A stretch of 31,866 bases of DNA from CAYOXM01 sp964407925. GTDB lineage: Bacteria > Patescibacteriota > Patescibacteriia > SG8-24. Where the stretch lies: positions 1 through 31,866 of the forward strand of contig CAYOXM010000014.1 of NCBI GenBank assembly GCA_964407925.1. Direction: 5' to 3'. The notes beneath the pieces were generated by a model that had not been told where the DNA came from, ran no database searches, and saw nothing but the letters and a program-made list of their open reading frames with translations. Positions 1-6,963 of the stretch are shown here, piece by piece. The translations under genes were made by a program, and so were the position numbers. How positions within the stretch are numbered: the stretch's first letter is position 1; each line of letters starts with the position of its first letter.

Positions 1-944
1 CCCGCGTCCTGAATGCCGATGCCGATCTTGCGGTACTCCGGCGAAAGGATGTTCGCGCGATGCCCCGGGCTGTTCATGAGCCCCGCGTGGGCGAGCGGCA
101 CGGTCGGCGACGAGGCAAGGTTCTCGCCGTAGACGTGGTACGCGTATGCCGCGGCGTCGGCGCGGCTCGTCGGCGTCTTGCCGTCAGGCGACACGTGCGA
201 GAAGTAGCCCTGCGCCAGCATGTCGCCGCTGTGCGCCCGCGCGACGAGCACCATCGCCGGCTCGAGCGTCAGCGGAACCAGCCCCAGCTTCCCGCGCTCG
301 GCGTTCACGAGGCCGAGCATCTCCTTCTCCGCTTCGGGAGACGGCATGTAGTCGCGCGTCCGGAACCGCAGGTCGATCGATTCCTCCGACCCCTGATTGA
401 CCGTCAGGAACGTGAGCGTCTCCTTCGCCGCGCCGCCGAAAATCGCGTTCATCGCGCCGTCGAGACGTTCGGCGTTGCGTACGAGCGTTCCCGCGACCTT
501 GGCGTCGAAGACGTCCTTCTTGAACGCGGCCGGAAGCGGGAGGGCGAGGCACAGCGAAAGCGCAACCGCGAGGAATAGCGCGCCGTCGAGGACCGCGGGG
601 ACTATGCCGAGCATCCGGTTGTACCGCGAAGCGCGCGCCTTCTCCGGAATTTTCTTGAAGAGGCGCTTCGCGACTTGGCCGTAGGCGAACTCCGAAAGAA
701 TCCAAACGGCGAAGAACCCCATCGGCTTCGCGAACGGACGCGCGACGTGAAACGCCGACGCGAACGCCTCGCTCATCGGGCCGTACAGGAGAAGGGCGGC
801 GAAGAGGCTCGCGGCGAACCCGACGAACTCGAAGGCGATGACGACGAACCCGCGCCGCCAGCCGTCGATCGCGTACCACGCGAGGACGAGGACGGTCAGC
901 GGATCCGCCCAGTGCCGCGAGAGCCAGGTGATGAAGCCGATCAT
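1..944 (-). CDS. CvpA-type membrane protein with C-terminal CAP/SCP domain (3' end outside window)
   Basis: The reading frame is open from an ATG at 944 to the window edge, 314 codons, with the C-terminus missing. The first ~150 residues hold several hydrophobic segments in the pattern of CvpA-family proteins. From about residue 215 a CAP (SCP/PR-1) domain follows, with ARAHSGDMLAQGYFSH, the GENLA motif and the signature NSPGHRANIL. CAP domains are usually extracytoplasmic, so the N-terminal part probably anchors it in the membrane. The start lies 6 bases after the stop of the YibE/F gene on the same strand, so the two are probably co-transcribed. The domain calls are strong; the cellular role is unknown. 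Confidence 0.85.
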   Translation of the reverse strand, partial: MIGFITWLSRHWADPLTVLVLAWYAIDGWRRGFVVIAFEFVGFAASLFAALLLYGPMSEAFASAFHVARPFAKPMGFFAVWILSEFAYGQVAKRLFKKIPEKARASRYNRMLGIVPAVLDGALFLAVALSLCLALPLPAAFKKDVFDAKVAGTLVRNAERLDGAMNAIFGGAAKETLTFLTVNQGSEESIDLRFRTRDYMPSPEAEKEMLGLVNAERGKLGLVPLTLEPAMVLVARAHSGDMLAQGYFSHVSPDGKTPTSRADAAAYAYHVYGENLASSPTVPLAHAGLMNSPGHRANILSPEYRKIGIGIQDA

Positions 945-950
945 GCCCTT

Positions 951-2237
951 TTAATGACGGTGACCCTCGTGCGCACCGACGGTCGCCGGACGCGTCGCGA
1001 ACCACCGCGCCGCGATGAACGTGGAGATGGGCACGGCGAGAATGAGGCAGACGCTGCCGACGAGCGTGCGCACGATTTCCTCGGCGATGATTTCGCTGTT
1101 CACGACGAACCAGAGCGGCTGGCCCTTGTTGATGGCGAACAGCAGGAAGAGCGGCAGGGACGCGCCCGCGTACGCGAGGAAGAGCGTGTTGGTGAGCGAG
1201 GCGATGTGTTCCTTTCCCACCGACAGGCCGCGCTTGTAAAGGTCGCGGAAACCGAACTTCGGATTCGCGGCCTTCAGCTCCTCGACCACTGCGACCTGCG
1301 CGGTCGTGACGTCGTCGAGGATGCCGAGCACGCCGAGCAGGATGCCGCCGAGGAGCAGGCCCTTGAGGTCGATGTTGCCGACGCCGCTCCCCTGCAGGAA
1401 AAACGCGTCTTCGCTGCCGAGTCCCATGAGCCACGCCTTACCGACGTACAGATGTTCGATGGCGACGGAGAGCGCCAGCGTGATGAGCGTGCCCGCGAGC
1501 GCGAGCGTCGTGCGGACGTTGAAGCCGTGCGCGAGGTACAACGAGAGGAGCGCGGCCGCGACCGTCGCCGCGAGGATGGTCGGGAACACCGCGCCGCCCG
1601 CCATGATGCGCGGGACCGCCCAACCGACGATGATGAGCACCGTCGCGCCGAGACCGAACGCCGACGTGAAGCCGCGCCGCCCACCGAACGCCGTGGCCGC
1701 GAGAAAGAACAGCAAAGCCATCCAGACGAGCGCGTTCACGCGATAGCGGTCCGCGATGTGATACGACGACGCGCCGTCGAAGCCGACGGTCTTCACGAGC
1801 GCGACCTTGTCGCCGATCCTGATCGGCGCGCCCTTCACGGCGGTGTCGAGATCGTTGTCGTCGACGGTCACGATCCTCCCCTTTTCCCTGCCGTTCGTTA
1901 TCGCGATGACGAATTTCCGGAAGGAGACCTTTACGCCGCCGACGTCCTTCACTTCGCCGTCGTCGACCGACGTGACGCGACCGGCATAGTACTCGTCCGG
2001 CGGCAGCGCCTTCAGGGCGTTCGTCGCGGCGCGGTCGGCGCCAATCCGGTTACCGAACTCGTCGAGTTCGCCGTTCGCCGCCTTGAGCTCGTCCAAGTTC
2101 GCCCGCAAATCTTTGAGCTGTTCCTCGACCGTCGGTTCGGGAGCGGGGGCGGACGTCTGGGCGAGCGTGGACGCGCCGAAAAAAGCGACGGCGAGCAGGG
2201 CGACGGTTCCGGCCTTTTTGGCGAGAGTGAGGCGCAT
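951..2237 (-). CDS. YibE/F family multi-pass membrane protein
   Basis: A 428-residue protein. It has an N-terminal signal or anchor (MRLTLAKK then a hydrophobic stretch to ~27), a charged extracytoplasmic region containing a small beta-rich segment (~residues 80-160), and then about seven membrane segments with GILDDVTTAQ and EHIASLTNTLFLAYAGASLP. These are typical of the YibE/F family, whose substrate is not established. The ATG at 2237 is chosen because a signal-like sequence starts there. There is no Shine-Dalgarno sequence, and a TATCAT hexamer (2249-2244) ends 6 bases before the ATG, which would give a leaderless message. The ORF is open far upstream but overlaps the divergent DUF1826 gene. 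Confidence 0.85.
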   Translation of the reverse strand: MRLTLAKKAGTVALLAVAFFGASTLAQTSAPAPEPTVEEQLKDLRANLDELKAANGELDEFGNRIGADRAATNALKALPPDEYYAGRVTSVDDGEVKDVGGVKVSFRKFVIAITNGREKGRIVTVDDNDLDTAVKGAPIRIGDKVALVKTVGFDGASSYHIADRYRVNALVWMALLFFLAATAFGGRRGFTSAFGLGATVLIIVGWAVPRIMAGGAVFPTILAATVAAALLSLYLAHGFNVRTTLALAGTLITLALSVAIEHLYVGKAWLMGLGSEDAFFLQGSGVGNIDLKGLLLGGILLGVLGILDDVTTAQVAVVEELKAANPKFGFRDLYKRGLSVGKEHIASLTNTLFLAYAGASLPLFLLFAINKGQPLWFVVNSEIIAEEIVRTLVGSVCLILAVPISTFIAARWFATRPATVGAHEGHRH

Positions 2238-2267
2238 ACAGATATGATACCCGAACCGGGACACATC

Positions 2268-2309
2268 CAGGTAGCAGCTGCTTTTTGTGAGAAAAGTAGC
2301 AGCTACCTG
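2268..2309. repeat. Interrupted palindrome in the yibE/F-DUF1826 divergent region
   Basis: Arms CAGGTAGC (2268-2275) and GCTACCTG (2302-2309) pair. The inside of the element also repeats GTAGCAGCT directly at 2271-2279 and 2296-2304. It lies between the two divergent genes and next to the Fur-like box, so it may be an operator or a 5' hairpin. No function is shown. Confidence 0.55.
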
Positions 2310-2311
2310 TG

Positions 2312-2330
2312 GATAATGATTGCCATTTTC
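2312..2330 (+). promoter_or_regulatory. Fur-family (Fur/Zur) box-like operator
   Basis: GATAATGATTGCCATTTTC matches the classical Fur box (GATAATGATAATCATTATC) at 15 of 19 positions, unusual for such GC-rich sequence. It lies 68 bases upstream of the DUF1826 start. DUF1826 genes are, to my knowledge, recurrent members of zinc (Zur) regulons in Proteobacteria, which fits a Fur-family regulator. The regulator gene is not in the window. Confidence 0.5.
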
Positions 2331-2397
2331 CGACGACAGGTCTACCGTTCCCGAGTCACGATTTTCGTGCCCGTCCTTTTCCACGGAGGCGCTCGAC

Positions 2398-3030
2398 ATG
2401 ACCGACCCCCGGCATCTTACCGAAGACTCTGCCGATTGCCTTCGGCGCATACTCGATCCGGACGTCGACGTCGTCATCTGGCGGCGTCGCGGCGGACCGG
2501 AGATGACGCGACTGTTCCGCCTGAACCCCGCGCCCGAAGACTTCCCGCACGTCACCTTCGTGACGACCGCCGACGGCCTCGCGGACGCGCTCCGGCAACG
2601 CGACGCCCTGCAGCGCGCGTACTGGAAGCCGATCGCCGACGACGTCACCGCGATGGTATGCCTGTACGTCGCCGTCGCCGGCGTCGAGCGGGTCCGCGTG
2701 CGGCTCGAGTATCCGAAGGACGACGGCTGCCGCCTGTTCCATGTCGACAACGTCCGCCTGCGTCTCGTCGTCACGTACCTCGGCCCCGGCACGGAATGGA
2801 TCGCCGAGCCCGACCTCGTCCGTGACGGCCTCGAGCGCGGCGACAACGCCCTTGTCATGAACGACGGAAAGCTCGTCATCCGCCGCGTCCCCCGCTTCTC
2901 CGTCGCGATGCTCAAGGGCGAAAAGTTCACCGGCGTCCGGAAGTCCGGCGCGGTGCACCGCTCCCCGCCCATCGCCGCCGAACGCCTTCAGCGTTTCCTC
3001 GTCGTCATCGACGACGTCGTCGATACGTAA
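2398..3030 (+). CDS. DUF1826 domain-containing protein
   Basis: A 210-residue soluble protein. The start is set by GGAGG at 2385-2389, 8 bases before ATG 2398. The segment CRLFHVDNVRLRLVVTYLGPGTEW (about residues 112-135) is the hallmark of DUF1826, and the length suits the family. The conserved His and Asp could bind metal. The biochemical role is unknown; the family is often near zinc-responsive genes, and a Fur/Zur-like box precedes this gene. It is a single plus-strand gene between minus-strand genes, with its own terminator and a strong ribosome binding site, consistent with an independently acquired unit. The family call rests on remembered motif similarity. Confidence 0.75.
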   Translation: MTDPRHLTEDSADCLRRILDPDVDVVIWRRRGGPEMTRLFRLNPAPEDFPHVTFVTTADGLADALRQRDALQRAYWKPIADDVTAMVCLYVAVAGVERVRVRLEYPKDDGCRLFHVDNVRLRLVVTYLGPGTEWIAEPDLVRDGLERGDNALVMNDGKLVIRRVPRFSVAMLKGEKFTGVRKSGAVHRSPPIAAERLQRFLVVIDDVVDT

Positions 3031-3055
3031 AATCCGCGCTTCTCGCGCGGATTTT
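3030..3055 (+). terminator. Rho-independent terminator after DUF1826 gene
   Basis: AATCCGCG and CGCGGATT form a stem with a short loop directly after the stop codon, followed by TTTTCTT. Confidence 0.8.
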
Positions 3056-3091
3056 TCTTATTCATTTTTGGTGGACCGTCCGGTCAAGTAC

Positions 3092-3215
3092 GGACTCCGG
3101 ATTTCGGATGCAGCGCTAGGCGCGGGGAGCGCACGGGACCCAGGCGTACTCGACGTACGCCGGTCCCGTGCGGGGGCCCCGCAACAACGCGATGCGCCGA
3201 AATCAGGGGTCCCGT
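3092..3215. repeat. Composite palindromic element downstream of metK
   Basis: Nested pairings are visible. The outer arms are GATTTCGG (3100-3107) and CCGAAATC (3197-3204). Middle arms are GCGGGG (3122-3127) and CCCCGC (3177-3182). The inner hairpin is GCACGGGACC (3131-3140) with GGTCCCGTGC (3162-3171), enclosing GGCGTAC/GTACGCC. It fills the ~195 bases between the DUF1826 terminator and the metK stop. It shares CGCTAGGCGCG (as the complement) and the GGTCCC-GTGC core with the element at 18307-18434, so both may be diverged copies of one structured repeat. No coding capacity is seen. Confidence 0.65.
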
Positions 3216-3225
3216 CATCAATGGT

Positions 3226-4263
3226 TTACTGAAGGACAATATGTTCCCAAGGAAACTCATCACGCCCAAAGTGCCCGTATGCCGCGGTCTGCCGGTAAAT
3301 CGGCCGGCGCAGCGATAACCGCTCCATGATGGCGCGCGGACGGAAATCGAAATGCGTCTTGAGATACGGCGACAAGTCCTTCCCGTCGCCCGCGACCGCG
3401 CGAAGCATCAGCGGCTCCTCCTTGCCGATGGCGTACGCGACCGACACGAGGCAGTTCTTCGCGAGGCCATTTGCGACGATGTTCTTCGCGGCGAAGCGGC
3501 ACATGTATGCGCCCGAGCGGTCCACCTTCGACGGATCCTTGCCGGAGAACGCGCCGCCGCCGTGCGGAATCAACCCGCCATAGGTGTCGACCATCAGTTT
3601 GCGTCCGGTGAGTCCGGTGTCCGCCGCGAAACCGCCGCGCACGAATGCGCCGGTCGGATTCACCAAAATCCGCACGCCGTCGGTGTCGCCGATGGCCGGC
3701 GCGATCAGATGCTCGGCGAGCAGCCGCCGCATCTCCGCCTGCGGCATGTCCTCGCGATGCTGGCAGGACACGAGCACCGTCGTCACGCGGCCCTTTTCCT
3801 CGGTCACCTGCGTCTTGCCGTCCGGCCGCAACCACGAGAAGTCCTTGTGGTTGCGCCGCAAGTCCGCAAGTCCCCACGCCAGGCGATGCGCCTGCACCAC
3901 GGGACGCGGCAAAAATTCCGGCGTCTCCGCCGTCGCGTAGCCGTACATGATCCCCTGGTCGCCCGCGCCGCCGGAATCCACGCCGCGCGCGATGTCCGGC
4001 GACTGCTCCTCGACGTTCGTGAACACCTCGAGCTCGTCCTTGTACCCAATCTCCTTGTACACGCGATGGGCGATCGCCGCGGGATCGAGCTCGGCCGACG
4101 AGGTCACCTCGCCGCCGATCATGAGCGCGCCGTGCGAACCGAACACCTCGACCGCCACGCGGCTCGCGGGGTCGCGCGTTAGGTACGCGTCAAGAATGGC
4201 ATCCGCGATCTGGTCGCAGACTTTGTCGGGATGGCCTTCGGTGACGGATTCGACGGTCTTCAT
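3226..4263 (-). CDS. metK: S-adenosylmethionine synthetase
   Basis: Makes S-adenosylmethionine from methionine and ATP. The 345-residue protein begins MKTVESVTEGHPDKV, with GHPDK near the N-terminus (the His of this motif is catalytic in the family), GGAGDQG (~residues 98-104) and GGGAFSGKDPSKVDRS (~240). It is somewhat shorter than the ~380-400 residues of typical bacterial MetK, but all three domains appear present, and it ends at FPWEHIVLQ. ATG 4263 is chosen because MKTVESVTEGHPD is the family N-terminus; a TTG 18 bases upstream is also open. There is no Shine-Dalgarno, and TATTTT lies 5 bases before the ATG. It is divergent from the phosphoesterase pair. Confidence 0.95.
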   Translation of the reverse strand: MKTVESVTEGHPDKVCDQIADAILDAYLTRDPASRVAVEVFGSHGALMIGGEVTSSAELDPAAIAHRVYKEIGYKDELEVFTNVEEQSPDIARGVDSGGAGDQGIMYGYATAETPEFLPRPVVQAHRLAWGLADLRRNHKDFSWLRPDGKTQVTEEKGRVTTVLVSCQHREDMPQAEMRRLLAEHLIAPAIGDTDGVRILVNPTGAFVRGGFAADTGLTGRKLMVDTYGGLIPHGGGAFSGKDPSKVDRSGAYMCRFAAKNIVANGLAKNCLVSVAYAIGKEEPLMLRAVAGDGKDLSPYLKTHFDFRPRAIMERLSLRRPIYRQTAAYGHFGRDEFPWEHIVLQ

Positions 4264-4382
4264 ACCCAAAAATACGGCCAAACCTTAGCGGACAAGACCT
4301 GTTTTCGCAAGTACGCCAAAAATGGCCGCCCGCCGCGGTGGACAATGCCGGAAGAGGGCGAAATTTAGCCTTAAAAAACGCC

Positions 4383-4410
4383 TTGACGGCACTTCCTCCG
4401 TTGTTAGGAT
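4383..4410 (+). promoter_or_regulatory. Sigma70-type promoter for the phosphoesterase pair
   Basis: TTGACG (4383-4388), 16 bases, then TAGGAT (4405-4410). A 7-bp inverted repeat, GATGGAG-GTGA-CTCCATC (4408-4425), overlaps the -10 and the predicted start, so it could be a repressor operator or a 5' hairpin with a GTGA loop. The remainder of the 4264-4507 intergenic region shows nothing else I can name. Confidence 0.6.
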
Positions 4411-4507
4411 GGAGGTGACTCCATCGACCGATGATTCCGGCCGCGTTAACGGGTCGCGGAGCCATCGCCCATTGACAAGTTACCCGTTTTCAATCGGAGG
4501 AAGACCG

Positions 4508-5650
4508 ATGAGCAACCGAAAACAAGGTGGGGCCAAGAAGAAAAGCGCCACCGAGAAGAAGCCTCGCCTGCGCGCGAGCCACGCCAAGGCGGCGTCGAAA
4601 CCGCCGAAGGCACCCAAGGAACGCGCGCCGGTGACTGACGATCAGCTCGCGCGGTTCATGACCCGCGGCCGGTCCGAGGCCGAGGTCGCTCACGCGTTCA
4701 AGCTCGACCGTGAAGAGGTGCACAAGAGGCTCGCCAAGGGCTTCGAGGGCTACGAGCTCTTCCACGGCAAGAAGAACATCGCCGGCGAACAGATGTTCGT
4801 CGCGGTTCCCGCGAGCGGCGAAGTGAAGGTTCCGGACCGCGCCTGGGAGTGGGAGCGTCAGAAGAGCGGCCAGCCGTACGGGCTGGTGCGTTTCCCCGAC
4901 GACTTCAACCACCAGAAGCTCCGGATCATCCCGCTCGACGGCATCCTGTACGGCGAAGCGGCGCACGACGCCGAGCGCTTCGACGCGATCATCAAGAAGA
5001 TCGCGCGGACGCCGAACACGTTCTGCTTCCTGAACGGCGACATCATCGCCGAAATCAAGGGCGGCAAGCGCGAAGTGCGCGAGCAGCTCATCCTCGACCT
5101 CGCGGTCGACTTCGGGAAGAAGATGCGCCCCATCGCCCACAAGATCCTGTGGGCCCAGCAGGGCTGCCTCGAGGCGCGCTCGATGCTCCACCAGGGCTTC
5201 GATCCGCTCGAGCACTTCTGCGGGAAGTACGACATCCCGTACTTCAAGGAGCCGGTCTACGCCGACCTGTTCTGGAAGGGCAACCTCTTCACGATCTGGG
5301 CCATGCACGGTCACTCGACCGCGCAGGTCAAGGGCGCGAAGATGAACGCCCTCCGGCGACCGGCGCTGGTGCACGAGTACACCCACTTCATGGCCATGGG
5401 CCACGTGGGCGACGCGATCACCAACCGGACGATCAAGGTCTGCCGCGATCCCGTCAGCGGACGGCTCGTGCCGCGCGAGGAATTCCACGTCATCCTGGGG
5501 AACTTCAAGAAGTACTTCGGGACGCGTGCCGCGCGCCGTGGCGAAGTGCCGCCGTCGAACGAGACCATCGTGTTCTACCTCTACCCCAACGGCGAACATC
5601 ACGTGAAGACGATGTCCGGCGGGGTGGTCACCCTGGGAGAAGAGCAATGA
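4508..5650 (+). CDS. Degenerate metallophosphoesterase paralog (probable pseudoenzyme)
   Basis: A 380-residue protein with GGAGG (4496-4500) 7 bases before the ATG. The first ~42 residues are Lys/Ala-rich, then comes a possible winged-helix segment (~43-100) and a calcineurin-like phosphoesterase fold (~138-335). Set against the next gene, the metal-binding motifs are largely lost. D-x-H is DGI (144-146), GNHE is GCLE (219-222) and GHVHD is GHVGD (298-302). FLNGD (174-178) and a His-Gly pair (267-268) remain. Shared stretches such as IPYF-EPVYAD and KMNA show that the two are homologous. Its stop overlaps the next start (ATGA), so translation is probably coupled. It may be a non-catalytic partner of the next gene product. 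The target is unknown. Confidence 0.8.
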   Translation: MSNRKQGGAKKKSATEKKPRLRASHAKAASKPPKAPKERAPVTDDQLARFMTRGRSEAEVAHAFKLDREEVHKRLAKGFEGYELFHGKKNIAGEQMFVAVPASGEVKVPDRAWEWERQKSGQPYGLVRFPDDFNHQKLRIIPLDGILYGEAAHDAERFDAIIKKIARTPNTFCFLNGDIIAEIKGGKREVREQLILDLAVDFGKKMRPIAHKILWAQQGCLEARSMLHQGFDPLEHFCGKYDIPYFKEPVYADLFWKGNLFTIWAMHGHSTAQVKGAKMNALRRPALVHEYTHFMAMGHVGDAITNRTIKVCRDPVSGRLVPREEFHVILGNFKKYFGTRAARRGEVPPSNETIVFYLYPNGEHHVKTMSGGVVTLGEEQ

Positions 5651-6705
5651 GCGCCAAAAAGGCCGACGCAGACCGGGTAGCCGAGCTCCTCGCGAAGCCG
5701 CGAACCCTCGCGGAACTGGCGAAAGAGCTCAAGCTCCCCAGCCTCACGCCCGCGAAGGCGCGGACGCTGCCGCTCCCCGAGGGGTTCGCCCTCTTCGAGC
5801 AGAAGAACCACCTGAACGTCCCCATTTTCGCCGCCAGCCCCCAGCCCGTGAAGGGCCAGGAGAAGGCGCGGAACTGGGCGCTCTGGATGGGCCACGGCGA
5901 GGAGCCGTACATCTGGATCCAGTTCCCCCACGACGACGCGCGGGACCGGATCAAGATCGTGCCCCTCTCCGACGTGCACTACGGCGCGCGCGCCCACAGC
6001 AGGAAACGCTTCGGCGAATACCTGCGGTGGATGGCGAACACCGACGAGGTGTACGGCTTCCTGAACGGCGACATCATCGAGAACGCCATCGACGGTTCGA
6101 TCGGCGGCGCGGTGTACGAGTCCATCCTGACTCCCGACGAGCAGCTCTACGGCTCGAAGGACAGGAAGGAGCCCGGCATCATCGAGCTGCTCCGGCCCGT
6201 CGCGCACAAGTTGCTCTGGGCGCAGCCCGGCAACCACGAGTGGCGGACCTGGAAGAAGGCCAACCTCGATCCGCTCAAGGTCATCTGCCGCGAACTCGGC
6301 ATCCCCTACTTCAGCGAGCCGGTGTACGCCGACGTGCTGGTGTGGGGACACCGGTTCACCTTCTACTGCCACCATGGCACGACCGGGTCCGGCACGAAGG
6401 GCGGCAAGATGAACGCGGCGTCGCGTCCGGCCGAATTTCAGGAGGCGGTCAACTTCGTGATCATGGGCCACGTCCATGACTCGATGATGAACCCCACCTC
6501 GCGCATCGTGCGCGTACGCTCCTACGACGAGAAGGGCCGGCCCCACATCGGCCAGCTCGTCGAACAGCCGCAGTACGTCGTCGTCTGCCCGTCGTTTCAC
6601 GGGTACTTCGGCTCCTACGGCTCGCGCGCCGGCTACGCCCCGGGTTCCTGGGGTTCGGTCGCGTGCACGCTGTACAAGGACGGCAACTACCGGGTTTCCG
6701 AGTAG
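5647..6705 (+). CDS. Calcineurin-like metallophosphoesterase
   Basis: A 352-residue protein whose start ATG overlaps the preceding stop. It has an N-terminal segment that may be a winged helix (~10-60). The full set of phosphoesterase motifs follows: SDVHYG (D109, H111), NGD (D142), GNHE (N196, H197), CHHG (H242, H243) and GHVHD (H275, H277). It is predicted to hydrolyse a phosphoester or phosphoanhydride with two metal ions; the substrate cannot be told. Similar stand-alone enzymes occur in phages and in small-genome bacteria. It pairs with the degenerate upstream paralog, and a strong terminator follows the stop. Confidence 0.88.
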   Translation: MSAKKADADRVAELLAKPRTLAELAKELKLPSLTPAKARTLPLPEGFALFEQKNHLNVPIFAASPQPVKGQEKARNWALWMGHGEEPYIWIQFPHDDARDRIKIVPLSDVHYGARAHSRKRFGEYLRWMANTDEVYGFLNGDIIENAIDGSIGGAVYESILTPDEQLYGSKDRKEPGIIELLRPVAHKLLWAQPGNHEWRTWKKANLDPLKVICRELGIPYFSEPVYADVLVWGHRFTFYCHHGTTGSGTKGGKMNAASRPAEFQEAVNFVIMGHVHDSMMNPTSRIVRVRSYDEKGRPHIGQLVEQPQYVVVCPSFHGYFGSYGSRAGYAPGSWGSVACTLYKDGNYRVSE

Positions 6706-6713
6706 TCCTCCGG

Positions 6714-6740
6714 CCCCGACTCACGTCGGGGCTTTTCTTT
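6714..6740 (+). terminator. Rho-independent terminator after phosphoesterase pair
   Basis: CCCCGAC (6714-6720), loop TCAC, GTCGGGG (6725-6731), then CTTTTCTTTT. Confidence 0.9.
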
Positions 6741-6791
6741 TCCCTTTGGCCGGTTCGGACTACAATGCAGGGGTAACCCTTCAACCGACCT

Positions 6792-6938
6792 ATGATCAAC
6801 AGCTCCACGGAAAAGCTCATCGCGGCGTTCTTCGAGGGAGGAAACGCGGTCGGCATCACGACGCCGGCGACCCTCACCGCGCTGATGCTCGCCATCAAGA
6901 ACGTCTGCGAGGGGGATGAGCAGAAAAAAGCGGCCTGA
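6792..6938 (+). CDS. Small unknown protein, 48 residues
   Basis: ATG 6792 begins MINSSTEKLIAAFFEG and the frame ends at TGA 6938. It lies between a terminator on the left and a second hairpin on the right whose stem contains its own stop codon. TACAAT (6761-6766) could be a -10 about 25 bases upstream, with no clear -35. The peptide is plausibly helical with a Thr-Pro break in the middle and shows no motif I know. A separate terminator and a possible promoter favour a real gene, but there is no strong ribosome binding site. It could also be a small non-coding transcript. Confidence 0.45.
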   Translation: MINSSTEKLIAAFFEGGNAVGITTPATLTALMLAIKNVCEGDEQKKAA

Positions 6939-6955
6939 ACGGGCCGCTCTTTTTT
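6924..6955. terminator. Bidirectional terminator between the 48-residue ORF and the HD gene
   Basis: AGCGGCC and GGCCGCT form a stem flanked by a run of A on the left and CTTTTTT on the right. It can therefore end transcripts from both strands, between convergent genes. Confidence 0.85.
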
Positions 6956-6963
6956 CTGGATTC

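Noticed and set aside
675..2825. A long plus-strand open frame opposite the CvpA and YibE/F genes
   Set aside because: Low-complexity charged translation; the opposite strand holds recognisable domains.
4472..4477. TTGACA as a second -35 for the phosphoesterase pair
   Set aside because: The -10 position would fall on the ribosome binding site CGGAGG and shows no TA-rich hexamer.
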